64,000 nucleotides of DNA from Diorhabda sublineata (GCF_026230105.1 NC_079475.1:36082086-36146085); one strand, 5' to 3'. Shown: positions 33,809 to 45,187, numbered from the stretch's first letter. Made by a program: numbers and translations. The notes: generated from the sequence alone by a model not told the origin.

Positions 33809-36800
33809 GGTAATTATACACTTTCACGGTCACCTGGTTTTTTGGTTAGGTTAGGTTAGGTTGGCTCTAGAAAATCGAAAAATGTGTATAATTACCATAC
33901 TTTTGTCAAGGATTATTTTGCAAAACCTTTTTTTCACGATTTAAAACAGTAAAACTATGAGAAATTTTCATTCCAGCTATTTCTACTAATTTTTTTTATA
34001 AATCCGCCGTAAAATGGAACATTTTGAGACCAAGATCATTAAAATCTATGCATTTTTCGATTTTCTAGAGCCAAAAAACCAGGTGACCGTGAAAGTGTAT
34101 GATTACCGAGTAGGTTAGGTTAGGTTGGCTCTAGAAAATCGAAAAATGTGTATAATTACCATACTTTTGTCAAGGATTATTTTGCAAAACCTTTTTTTTA
34201 CGATTTAAAACAGTAAAACTATGAGAAATTTTCATTCCAGCTATTTCTACTAATTTTTTTTATAAATCCGCCGTAAAATGGAACATTTTGAGACCAAGAT
34301 CATTAAAATCCATCCATTTTTCGATTTTCTAGAGCCAAAAAACCAGGTGACCGTGAAAGTGTATGATTACCGAGTAGGTTAGGTTAGGTTGGCTCTAGAA
34401 AATCGAAAAATGTGTATAATTACCATACTTTTGTCAAGGATTATTTTGCAAAACCTTTTTTTCACGATTTAAAACAGTAAAACTATGAGAAATTTTCATT
34501 CCAGCTATTTCTACTAATTTTTTTTATAAATCCGCCGTAAAATGGAACATTTTGAGAACAAGATCATTAAAATCCATCCATTTTTCGATTTTCTAGAGCC
34601 AAAAAACCAGGTGACCGTGAAAGTGTATGATTACCGAGTAGGTTAGGTTAGGTTGGCTCTAGAAAATCGAAAAATGTGTATAATTACCATACTTTTGTCA
34701 AGGATTATTTTGCAAAACCTTTTTTTCACGATTTAAAACAGTAAAACTATGAGAAATTTTCATTCCAGCTATTTCTACTAATTTTTTTTATAAATCCGCC
34801 GTAAAATGGAACATTTTGAGACCAAGATCATTAAAATCTATGCATTTTTCGATTTTCTAGAGCCAAAAAACCAGGTGACCGTGAAAGTGTATGATTACCG
34901 AGTAGGTTAGGTTAGGTTGGCTCTAGAAAATCGAAAAATGTGTATAATTACCATACTTTTGTCAAGGATTATTTTGCAAAACCTTTTTTTTACGATTTAA
35001 AACAGTAAAACTATGAGAAATTTTCATTCCAGCTATTTCTACTAATTTTTTTTATAAATCCGCCGTAAAATGGAACATTTTGAGACCAAGATCATTAAAA
35101 TCCATCCATTTTTCGATTTTCTAGAGCCAAAAAACCAGGTGACCGTGAAAGTGTATGATTACCGAGTAGGTTAGGTTAGGTTGGCTCTAGAAAATCGAAA
35201 AATGTGTATAATTACCATACTTTTGTCAAGGATTATTTTGCAAAACCTTTTTTTCACGATTTAAAACAGTAAAACTATGAGAAATTTTCATTCCAGCTAT
35301 TTCTACTAATTTTTTTTATAAATCCGCCGTAAAATGGAACATTTTGAGAACAAGATCATTAAAATCCATCCATTTTTCGATTTTCTAGAGCCAAAAAACC
35401 AGGTGACCGTGAAAGTGTATGATTACCGAGTAGGTTAGGTTAGGTTGGCTCTAGAAAATCGAAAAATGTGTATAATTACCATACTTTTGTCAAGGATTAT
35501 TTTGCAAAACCTTTTTTTCACGATTTAAAACAGTAAAACTATGAGAAATTTTCATTCCAGCTATTTCTACTAATTTTTTTTATAAATCCGCCGTAAAATG
35601 GAACATTTTGAGACCAAGATCATTAAAATCCATCCATTTTTCGATTTTCTAGAGCCAAAAAACCAGGTGACCGTGAAAGTGTATGATTACCGAGTAGGTT
35701 AGGTTAGGTTGGCTCTAGAAAATCGAAAAATGTGTATAATTACCATACTTTTGTCAAGGATTATTTTGCAAAACCTTTTTTTTACGATTTAAAACAGTAA
35801 AACTATGAGAAATTTTCATTCCAGCTATTTTTACTAATTTTTTTTATAAATCCGTCGTAAAATGGAACATTTCGAGACCAAGATCATTAAAATCTATCCA
35901 TTTTTCGATTTTCTAGAGCCAAAAAACCAGGTGACCGTGAAAGTGTATGATTACCGAGTAGGTTAGGTTAGGTTGGCTCTATAAAATCGAAAAATGTGTA
36001 TAATTACCATACTTTTGTCAAGGATTATTTTGCAAAACCTTTTTTTCACGATTTAAAACAGTAAAACTATGAGAAATTTTCATTCCAGCTATTTCTACTA
36101 ATTTTTTTTATAAATCCGCCGTAAAATGGAACATTTTGAGACCAAGATCATTAAAATCCATCCATTTTTCGATTTTCTAGAGCCAAAAAACCAGGTGACC
36201 GTGAAAGTGTATGATTACCGAGTAGGTTAGGTTAGGTTGGTTCTATAAAATCGAAAAATGTGTATAATTACCATACTTTTGTCAAGGATTATTTTGCAAA
36301 ACCTTTTTTTCACGATTTAAAACAGTAAAACTATGAGAAATTTTCATTCCAGCTATTTCTACTAATTTTTTTTATAAATCCGCCGTAAAATGGAACATTT
36401 TGAGACCAAGATCATTAAAATCTATCCATTTTTCGATTTTCTAGAGCCAAAAAACCAGGTGACCGTGAAAGTGTATGATTACCGAGTAGGTTAGGTTAGG
36501 TTGGCTCTAGAAAATCGAAAAATGTGTATAATTACCATACTTTTGTCAAGGATTATTTTGCAAAACCTTTTTTTTACGATTTAAAACAGTAAAACTATGA
36601 GAAATTTTCATTCCAGCTATTTCTACTAATTTTTTTTATAAATCCGTCGTAAAATGGAACATTTCGAGACCAAGATCATTAAAATCTATCCATTTTTCGA
36701 TTTTCTAGAGCCAAAAAACCAGGTGACCGTGAAAGTGTATGATTACCGAGTAGGTTAGGTTAGGTTGGTTCTATAAAATCGAAAAATGTGTATAATTACC

Positions 36801-37539
36801 ATACTTTTGTCAAGGATTATTTTGCAAAACCTTTTTTTCACGATTTAAAACAGTAAAACTATGAGAAATTTTCATTCCAGCTATTTCTACTAATTTTTTT
36901 TATAAATCCGCCGTAAAATGGAACATTTTGAGACCAAGATCATTAAAATCCATCCATTTTTCGATTTTCTAGAGCCAAAAAACCAGGTGACCGTGAAAGT
37001 GTATGATTACCGAGTAGGTTAGGTTAGGTTGGCTCTAGAAAATCGAAAAATGTGTATAATTACCATACTTTTGTCAAGGATTATTTTGCAAAACCTTTTT
37101 TTTACGATTTAAAACAGTAAAACTATGAGAAATTTTCATTCCAGCTATTTTTACTAATTTTTTTTATAAATCCGTCGTAAAATGGAACATTTCGAGACCA
37201 AGATCATTAAAATCTATCCATTTTTCGATTTTCTAGAGCCAAAAAACCAGGTGACCGTGAAAGTGTATGATTACCGAGTAGGTTAGGTTAGGTTGGCTCT
37301 ATAAAATCGAAAAATGTGTATAATTACCATACTTTTGTCAAGGATTATTTTGCAAAACCTTTTTTTCACGATTTAAAACAGTAAAACTATGAGAAATTTT
37401 CATTCCAGCTATTTCTACTAATTTTTTTTATAAATCCGCCGTAAAATGGAACATTTTGAGACCAAGATCATTAAAATCCATCCATTTTTCGATTTTCTAG
37501 AGCCAAAAAACCAGGTGACCGTGATAGTGTATAATTACC
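33809..37539. mobile_element. MITE-derived element that has become a 264-bp satellite array
   Basis: Terminal inverted ends GGTAATTATACAC...TCACGGTCACCTGG (left) and the inverse CCAGGTGACCGTG...GTGTATAATTACC (right, ending 37539), flanked by ATACTTTA. GG-starting ends with 8-bp duplications would fit Merlin; P and hAT also make 8-bp duplications but normally start CA, so the superfamily is open. There is no transposase. Confidence 0.65.
33809..37539. repeat. Tandem array of 264-bp units, 14 copies, with higher-order pattern
   Basis: The GGCTCTAG/GGTTCTAT marker recurs at 33863, 34127, 34391 and every 264 bp to 37295. Each unit has GGCTCTAGAAAATCGAAAAA and the inverse TTTTTCGATTTTCTAGAGCC near its ends, so it is a complete palindromic MITE body. 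It opens with TAGGTTAGGTTAGGTTGG. Junctions read GATTACCGAGTAGG. Single-base variants show that copies 1-3 repeat as copies 4-6, and copies 8-9 repeat as 13-14. Confidence 0.97.
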
Positions 37540-37547
37540 ATACTTTA
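37540..37547. repeat. 8-bp direct repeat, right flank of the 264-bp array
   Basis: ATACTTTA, see 33801-33808. Confidence 0.55.
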
Positions 37548-38111
37548 TAGTAAACGATACTATTCAACTATATATTCGGATCTCTATCACTCGGATACGC
37601 TATCTGTTGGCGAAATTTAATATCAGAGTAGATAGGTCGAATCGATAATAGTTAATTGCAAGTATACAAATATTCATGTGGAATTTTTTATATTTCTAAG
37701 TTTATCACTCGATTTTATATTATTTAAAGTGAAAGTTAATAACGATTAGTATGTAAAAATTAAAAAATTTCAGAAAGAAAAAATGAAAGTAAAGTGTGTT
37801 GTTGTGTATTTAATTGTAAAAGCAAAGCTTGTGATGAAAACATTAAGTGTTTCCACCATCTATTACACATTTTGTTTATGGAATGAACAAATTTAGTGAG
37901 AAATGCCAAATACCCCGATCAAAGGCTTCTATTTAGAATAGGCTAGTTGACAAAATTTGGAAATTAGTTTAAAACTATAGCTTAGCATCTATTTCATCCC
38001 AAAAATATATTATTTTAAGACAAATAGGTTTTTTACGTTAGTATTTCGAGTTTTTAGAAATGAACTTGAAATTGACCGCGAAAAAGGTCGAACTGTCATG
38101 GCGTCTTGAAT
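37548..38111. other. AT-rich, no gene seen
   Basis: No supported feature. Confidence 0.35.
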
Positions 38112-38807
38112 GATGTCACACCTCGCGAAACAACTGTGTTTGTTTAAGACAGTCAATTGTGTTTTTTAATAAATAATGAATTCCTCGTATTATGAATACT
38201 GTATAGTATCCCAATGTGAAAGTACAAGTGGTTAAAAACGGCAAAGAGACAAAATTCACTTACTTTATCAACTAATTCCACAAATTATTTCTGTGGAGAT
38301 CATTTTGATGTATCAAACAAAACTTGATGTATCTGTTTATAAGTTTACGAAATCTACCATAATATACCACAAATAACAAATAAAATGTAATGACTTAATT
38401 AAGTTAAAGTTATTGAAACTTTGTATTCGCTAACCTCAAAATCAGTTTAAAATTTTCATTCCACAGTGGGTAAATGCGACTCTCTGACTGGTAACTGTTA
38501 ATTAAATAAGACTTTGTTTTTCACATAATACCTACATATAAGTTTGAACACTGCGGACTTTCGATGAACAATAGTAGGTGTTCAATGCAAAAAGTTTGTC
38601 AAGCATAACTGCGTCAATTTTGGGCAAATTACTACAGTTTGATTTGTTAAATCCTAACTCCATGGCAAATTATACCTGTCTTTCAAGATTAAACTAAAAT
38701 CGAGCTTTATTAATTTAACAATAATTGCTGCAAAACTCGAAATAACCTGGTTTCTTTATACGAAAATGACAGCTACAAAATAGCATTTCGCGAGGTGTGA
38801 CGTCACG
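38112..38807 (+). mobile_element. DNA transposon relic with THAP-domain remnant
   Basis: GATGTCACACCTCGCGAAA at 38112-38130 recurs in inverse orientation (TTTCGCGAGGTGTGACGTCA) at 38787-38806. Between them the plus strand from ATG 38176 reads MNSSYYEYCIVSQCESTSG, a THAP-type start (C-x4-C here), and further on NYFCGDHFDV, the C-x2-H of THAP. Stops and deletions break it. THAP fingers of this type head transposases in several insect DNA transposon groups. The catalytic part is absent. Exact ends and duplication were not found. Confidence 0.6.
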
Positions 38808-38989
38808 CTTTTCCGATTATTGTTTAATGTCACGTGATTAAACGCCTCATTTTGTCGATTTTATTTTCCAAAAATATTATTAATCGTTTATTATTTTTAT
38901 AGATAAGTTGTTTTTTTTTATTTACTAATTATCATGGTTAATTATTAGAAACTCAAAGCCATTTATTTATTGATCTTCCTGACAATATT

Positions 38990-39525
38990 CTCTCGTTCAG
39001 TCTCCATTCTGTAATTTTCTTTATCCTCCGTCGTTTTACATTTTTTTCAATATTTCATACCATCGTAATCTGTCTGACTAAATTGTGTACACTATATCAC
39101 CATTTTCTAATTTATTCTTAATCTCATAGTTCATAAGTCTTCGGTACTTATTATTTCTAGCTTTCACTAATTCATGAATTTTCCTAATTATTCTCCTCTC
39201 ATATATCCTTGTTTGTCCATATTTGTTACTCTACTTTGTACAATGTTTGTTGCCTATGAATTCTTAAAGGTGTGGACTTCTTGGACGCTGAAGTCATTCA
39301 TCTTTATTGTTTCTAATTCGTGACTTCCTTTTTTTTCAATTTTCATTAAGAATCCCTAGAATCTAACATAGTTATTTTCGTATCAACTTTTAGAGCACTC
39401 AGTTTTTCCACGTCCTTTATAATTGTCATCCTTTTCAGACTGTCGATGGCTTGTTTGAAGTCGATGTTTTTGCAATTCCGATATTGTGCTCTTGGCATTG
39501 TACGAACATTTGTTTCATAGTTTGA
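38990..39525 (-). pseudogene. Non-LTR retrotransposon relic (RT to C-terminal region)
   Basis: Minus strand reads CQEHNIG, IDFKQAIDSLKR (first catalytic Asp region, DFKQAFD), DVEKLSALKVDTKIT, then after a gap IYERRIIRKI, RRLMNYEIKNKLENGDIVYT and DRLRWYEILKKM (RLRW..H..RM region). Frames change several times and the central YADD section is deleted. Confidence 0.65.
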
Positions 39526-39783
39526 TTAGTATGTTGTAATGCTGATTTTTTATACTCCCCTATTTCTGGTCCCCTAGAACCATTATTAGACTAGTTTGCA
39601 AACCAGATATTTCCAGAAAATAGTAAATAATAAATTTACAAATCTGATTTATTCTCAAACACGTCGTGGATATCAGAGCAGAAGCAAAATGGCTGGTAGT
39701 TAAATTACTACTAATCCCGACGGATGTTTACCTTAATTGGAATCCAGGTAATACCAGATATAGATAACATAATCTTCCAGCTC

Positions 39784-39890
39784 TTATGACTCCTGCTTGA
39801 CACAGGCCTCCAGTAATTTATTCCATCTGTATCGGTTCTGTGCGGCATTCATCCAGTTTGCATCACGAACTTTGTCCAGCATCGATATTT
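39784..39890 (-). pseudogene. Separate non-LTR C-terminal tail
   Basis: Minus strand ends ANWMNAAQNRYRWNKLLEAC then VKQES-stop at 39784. The W...AQ.R..W..L ending is typical of non-LTR ORF2. It lies upstream (on its own strand) of the RT relic at 38990-39525, so it must come from a different insertion. Confidence 0.5.
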
Positions 39891-40258
39891 CTATTTTTGC
39901 AGTGCGTATTTTATTCAGAATACAGGCCAAATACACATTTAACATGAAATTTAATTCATAAGATGTATTTAGTTCCAATTCCAACATGAAACGATGTCTT
40001 TATATCATATACCTTAAGATGCGTTTACACGTGGGAGGAGCTCGACGAGAGGGTTCTCGAGAGTTTCTCGCGGAGTCCTTTACGTGAAAGTGAAATTACT
40101 CTAGTCCATGGCAACTCTCGAGAGTACCCTCAGACCGTTTACACGGGTAATTTCTATTAGTTCTGAGATTGACTTAAGCCAGTTAACATCTCGTGATTTC
40201 AGTTCAGTGCTATCAGCTGTAGCGTTTTAATTCAACATATACATTATTCAAATTGTCT

Positions 40259-40503
40259 TCAAGGATACGAGAAACAGCAGCGGCTTTGTTGATTTTGTGT
40301 ATGTTGAAGAAAAACGAATCGAGGAAGAAGATAATAGGTCAGGTCTTGGGACCAAAGAATAACTTAGTCGCTTACCACACATTGACCCGTGAATTGGAAC
40401 TAGAAGACTAGAAGCAGCTTCGAAATTTTTGTAGATTTTCAAGTGTGGAAGTTGAATTATTAGTACAATTAGTGAGCCCATTAATTTTCAAAAAGAACAC
40501 TCC
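40259..40503 (+). pseudogene. Harbinger (HARBI1-like) transposase N-terminal fragment
   Basis: Plus strand reads LGPKNNLVAYHTLTRELELE, then after a stop KQLRNFCRFSSVEVELLVQL and VSPLIFKKNT. This follows the family pattern GaYntLvrEL.leD...f.nFlRms...ee.LL.lV.p.I.k.dT closely. Only the helix-rich N-terminal part remains; the DDE nuclease domain is gone. One in-frame stop lies at the ED-KQ junction. Confidence 0.7.
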
Positions 40504-40634
40504 ATTGTAAGAAGCGAAATCTGTTTAGAAGAAGCTTCAAAGATTTATAAATAAAAACGTATTTAATTAAAATAAAATGTTATAAATGTACAAAATCACA
40601 CAACTCAACAATTTCTTGGGCTGGTGGGTTATTC

Positions 40635-40886
40635 TTATTTTCGGGCTAAATGGGATTTGTGGGCAAAGGCGAAGGTATCGTCGGAGGTGAAGGTGGAGAA
40701 AGAATCATCGGGATTTCTAGCGAGCACTTTTAGTGCTGCTTTAATAACACCGTCATTGTCCGAATATTCCTTTTTTCTTTTCTTCGCACATAATTTTTCG
40801 TTTGATGTGACAATTGGAGTGGCTTCATCAGAAGAAACTGTGGCCTTTTCCAAATGAATATGCTCGACAAAATTTGAAGCTGGCAT
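40635..40886 (-). pseudogene. Possible Harbinger accessory DNA-binding (MADF/Myb-like) exon
   Basis: An 83-codon minus-strand frame starts at ATG 40886 directly after TTTTTAG (a splice acceptor, so the exon may begin here) and reads MPASNFVEHIHLEKATVSS, NEKLCAKKRKKEYSDN and KVLARNPDDSFSTF. Basic and acidic blocks followed by NPDD..D.F resemble the tail of MADF/Myb-like partner proteins. The call rests mainly on its divergent position beside the transposase. Confidence 0.45.
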
Positions 40887-41850
40887 CTAAAAATTGATAT
40901 ACAATATTAGTGCACTATTATTAAACAACTGCTATTATTGGCAAATCCTGCCCAGTACTTATGAAATTCACAATATTGATTAAGTTTTGAATCATTATGG
41001 ATATGATTTATTTAATTATTTGATTTTTGCTCATTTGAATTATAAACCAAATCAAATTCGGAGAAAATCCCAATTGAAACTAGTGGATTTGAGGACCAGG
41101 TGTCTCCACAGCATACAGTCACCCCTTGTATTGTTGTATAGCCGATATTTATACCTAATTTTCTGTAAAAATTGTCTAAGAAAAACTTACTAGATTACAT
41201 TGAGAAGGAGCGGCTTCAAGAGAGGATACAATGAAACTCAATACCGAAAAATAGCACCAATAGCAAGTTTTCGTTTCACTGGTTCCATTTCAACTCTTCA
41301 TATTTTTCATTTTTTTGAGTTCCTAAGAAACCTGTAATTATTAAGAAAAACAAAGTGATACATTATGAATTGTTAATTAAAATGTACAATTTTTATTGTT
41401 TATCTGAAATAAACTTACTTCATTTCTCAAGTTGTGTATTTTTCTATTTATTTCCACTATATTTGTCTCGAAGTCTTCAGCTAGCTTTTCAAGAATTAGG
41501 TTTTTTTAATTCTATTTTTATAATCGCGTCCCAAAGGATTGGATTAGACTCATATACCTCGATGAGTGCAAACATTCTCATGCGTTCATTTTTTGGTGAA
41601 GACATTCTTTCTGAGAATACTCTCAGAAAGTCAAACTCGAATTGAATTTCTGAGAGTAGCTCTCAGAAGCGTTTACACCTGCTACTGTGACGAAAGAGGA
41701 GCAGCTCTCGGAGAGTTCACTCTCTACTTCCGGCGAGAACTCTCAACACCCTTTGCAATTGCGAGTTTTACTCTCGAGACTAAATCGGCTAAGAGGCTAA
41801 GAGGCTTCTGCGTCAATTCTTCCAATGATATATGACGTTAGTGAGTATTT

Positions 41851-42354
41851 TCCATCGAATATTTTCTTACCACCGACTCTAAGAGTCTGGAATCTGTGAA
41901 GGTGTTACTAGAAACCAACGAACGTAAAAGCAAATGTAAGACGGATAGATTACAATCCTACTTGCCTGTGTAGGCAGCCATCCATACATATACCTTTCAT
42001 TGGTCATCCTCTCAACTATCCATACATTCAACTTGAATTGTCTGATCATTCAAACCTTCTTAAAACTATTAATTTCTCTTCAAGTTCTTAATTGAAGTGA
42101 GATTGAGGCAGTTTTTGTAATAAACAGAAGTGATTGAATACAAGTTTTAATTGTTTAAATGTTTGAAACAGTCATACAGGAAAGTAAATACATTTCTTTT
42201 CTTTCAATAACGAAGCACATTTGCTCCTCAATGAATTAACGGCTTCTTTAAATATGTCTTCCAGTCTCAAAGCGCCCACAGATTCGAAAGTAACTGGAAA
42301 AAAATTTTGCTCACAAATTTTTATTCGAGCGCTTCACTTACATATAAAATGATT
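41851..42354. other. No gene seen
   Basis: No feature supported. Confidence 0.35.
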
Positions 42355-42564
42355 TTAAATTTTTGTCATAATAACGGTATCTTTAAGATCGTCGTATCTG
42401 CAAACGTTTCTGCTGCCTATACCGTACCAAGGGTTATTAGCCACTGCGATTTTCTTTCCATTTTCATCTTCTTTTACAATTATAACGCCCCCGAAGAAAC
42501 AATTTTGAAGTTTGTAAGCGGATTCGCCGGTCACTCTTTTATTAGTTTTATATCGGGCATCATT
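42355..42564 (-). CDS. Candidate terminal coding exon, 69 codons
   Basis: On the minus strand GGTTTTCTACAG (acceptor, plus-strand 42565-42576) is followed by an uninterrupted frame to TAA at 42355-42357. It reads NDARYKTNKRVTGESAYKLQ, NCFFGGVIIVKEDENGKKIA, VANNPWYGIGSRNVCRYDDL and KDTVIMTKI. The composition is balanced and soluble, with three Cys, and no stop. I do not recognise the family. Upstream exons would lie at higher coordinates; a frame with KKCLKDDSDKCFLCSNGG near 42745-42800 might be one, but no donor fits well. A diverged transposon exon is the main alternative. Confidence 0.4.
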   Translation of the reverse strand, partial: NDARYKTNKRVTGESAYKLQNCFFGGVIIVKEDENGKKIAVANNPWYGIGSRNVCRYDDLKDTVIMTKI

Positions 42565-42576
42565 CTGTAGAAAACC

Positions 42577-44139
42577 GTAGCTTCGAGAAAAATACTTAGA
42601 TTGATTAAACGAAAATATATCTTAATATGTTTTAATTCGGTGAAACACCAAAATAAGATTTCAAACCCAATAATTATTGGTAAATATTCAACTTTTTCGA
42701 TCTTAATTATTTTTTCCGGCAGTATGAATTATGCTGCTTCCTCCATTCGAGCATAAAAAACACTTGTCTGAATCATCCTTCAGGCATTTCTTTTGAACCG
42801 GCACGGCGGTACTTGCAAAGATTTGTATTGTTGATACCTACTATAGTAGCCGCAGAACATTCTCTAGTAATTGTTCTACTCACGCCCAACGATTAAAGTT
42901 AATCTCTGTTGGAAATTTCTTTTATTTCATGATGATATATTTAGTTATTTACACTTCCTACGCCACTAATATCTACTCTTTTATAATAATTTGTATCAAA
43001 GCCCATTAATATTAGAGATGGTGGTAATTTCGTTCAACTCCTACGTTTTCTACAAACGATATCATATCGGATTTGTTCGATTTTAAGTTGTGGGTGTCCA
43101 TTAATATAGTTTTCCATATATGGAGGAGAGTGTCATAAAATAGTTTCACTTTTGCCATTAGAAATTTGTTTGCTTAGGAAAACCAAGAGGTGTGTATGAA
43201 CTTTAAATCTTCAAAAATTAGTTTCAAGAATTGTTATGATCGATCGACTCAAGCGATGCGATACAAGGCAGTTATAAGTGCGAATTTCTTCACATATTTC
43301 TTTATTTATTTATTTATACCAGCCCGCAGCCTAAGGACTGGTCAGAGAACAGATAGATAACCTTTTGGTGCGGTAAATTCGGCCAGAGAAATTTGGAATG
43401 CAATATTCATACTGGTAAACTCGGCCATATTTTAGGCCAGTTTACATCTAGTCTGCTTCAGTCAACCAACCAGCTTCCCACCAACCGTTTTTAGCTGTTT
43501 CTTACCAACAATCCCCCACCCGTTCAGGCTATAGAACTGAAATCTACAGCTCCCAGGAGTGGAACCTAACCTAACCAAAATGAAAATTTCAGTAACCGAA
43601 GAAACAAAATTGCATATACCCCAAAAGTGTTAATATGACGACAAGAATTTGTAAAATCGTAGGGCAGAAGGTGGGAAAAGCACACACAGTTCTAGAACCC
43701 CATGATAACTCTGTTTTGTTCTGCATATGACACTGATATTGATTCATTCTGTATGAAGGTGGAAGCTTCAGAACATTGGTTATAGCATCTGCAAAATAGA
43801 ATGATGAGTGGGACCGAATGCGACCCGAAGAGTATGTATTCTTGGAGGACCCAGCAATTCTGGACAATCAATTTCATTCGTCTCGAGTTTATGAAATAAT
43901 ATATCAAGGAAGAACATATACGTCTAGTCGCTGGATCGTGAAGTTGAAGCGTTTTAACAGTGTAAGGTGGATAAGTTTCATCAGACTTTAGCCACATATA
44001 TTTGACATACTGATTCTACTTTGAAATTTTAACCACTAGATTCTTTTTTATTATTTAAATCGGGGCTATGCCCTTTCAATTAATAGTGACGTCTTCTTCT
44101 TCAAAATATACGTAATCGTATATTTTGAAGTCTTGCTTG
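42577..44139. other. No assigned gene
   Basis: Contains a pair of similar words GGTAAATTCGGCCA (43373) and GGTAAACTCGGCCA (43420), a less AT-rich patch 43310-43570, and overlapping open frames on both strands at 43589-43997 that show no family features. A perfect hairpin lies at 44099-44130. Confidence 0.3.
44099..44130. repeat. Perfect 14-bp-stem hairpin
   Basis: CTTCAAAATATACG, loop TAAT, then CGTATATTTTGAAG. The stem is too AT-rich and lacks a context to call it a terminator or ncRNA. Confidence 0.7.
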
Positions 44140-44330
44140 TAAGTGAAACTTTAAGGTTAGGAAACAGAAAAAAATCATTGGCGGCCAGATGTGATAAAAA
44201 CGGCGGGTGGCCAATTAATTCGAAGTACAATTCTTGAAGCTTAGCTATGGTGAAGACCGAAGATGCGTATCCTCATGGCAAAGCAGCAACACTTCTTATG
44301 GGAACCGCAGACTCAGCAAACTCATGTCGT
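44140..44330 (-). mobile_element. Small mariner transposase scrap
   Basis: Minus strand reads VFTIAKLQELYFELIGHPPF and LSHLAANDFFLF, a diverged form of the AK...ELxxELLxHPPYSPDLAPxDFFLF block around the third catalytic Asp. Nothing else of the element is recognisable. Confidence 0.55.
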
Positions 44331-45187
44331 AAAATCTGTTAATCATATCTTTTTTCACTTTAACTTTCAATCTTTGAATTTGTTCACTTTTAAATCAAAT
44401 TTTGTAGATGTTAGATGTATTTTCACTATAATAATTAATTTAAATAAAAAAATAATTTTATAAAAACCGAGTTTTGAGATTTAGAAACATTTTTCGGTCG
44501 TAAACTATGGTGCATAGCATCCAAATACAGTGTCTAACTCTACTTTAATTTGCATAAGCATATGGCATTTTGTTAGTTCTTCAGGATGGAACTTCATGAA
44601 TTCGCAATATGTTCTTTGATGCACCTTTGTGTTGTTGCTATAGCAAAAAATATAAATAGTAACTATCGTAGATGGTTGACAATTACTATATTCAATCTTG
44701 GATTGACTGAAAATTGACTGTAAATTTATACATTTTGCCTATCTACGCTTTAAAATACTGAACTTAATATATTTCCAATACTCCGCATTTCAATTTATTT
44801 GTAGTTTAAGGTTTTATAGAACGAATATAAGTTATTCAAATAGTATCACTATAATTTACTCAATTACGTTCTTGCAACTACGTAAAAAAATTAAATGGTA
44901 TTATTAAATATATTTTATGGACTATGAAAGTGAAAAGCAATCTCCTGGAGCAATTCGATCGGTTTTATCATCAAAGATTTCATCCGGTTACGCATCAGCG
45001 CAGCGTATTAGTCTATATAGTAAAGTAGCTTTATACAATTTCACAAAATTTAGTCCTAAATAGAAATAGGACCGTTTATTTGCTTGTTTTTGTGAAAAAA
45101 AACCGGTTTGTAGAGCAACGTTTACGTGAAATATGTTTACTTCATAACAAAAATCTTTAAAGGATGTGTGACTGATGTAATTCATAA
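44331..45187. other. AT-rich, no gene seen
   Basis: No supported feature. Confidence 0.35.

Larger units (their letters stand above)
40016..41850. mobile_element. PIF/Harbinger element relic with CTCTCGAGAG-rich ends
   Basis: A region of about 1.8 kb bounded by stretches rich in TCTCGAGAG/CTCTCAGA palindromes and GCGTTTACAC words (40023 and 40134 left; 41668 right). Inside are a plus-strand transposase fragment (40259-40503) and a minus-strand DNA-binding-type ORF (40635-40886), the divergent two-gene layout of PIF/Harbinger. The left start follows TTA at 40014-40016. The right boundary was not fixed. Confidence 0.6.

Noticed and set aside
33809..37539. True telomere or subtelomere because of TTAGG words
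   Set aside because: Only about three TTAGG per 264-bp unit, always in the same place in the unit, and ordinary sequence continues on both sides.
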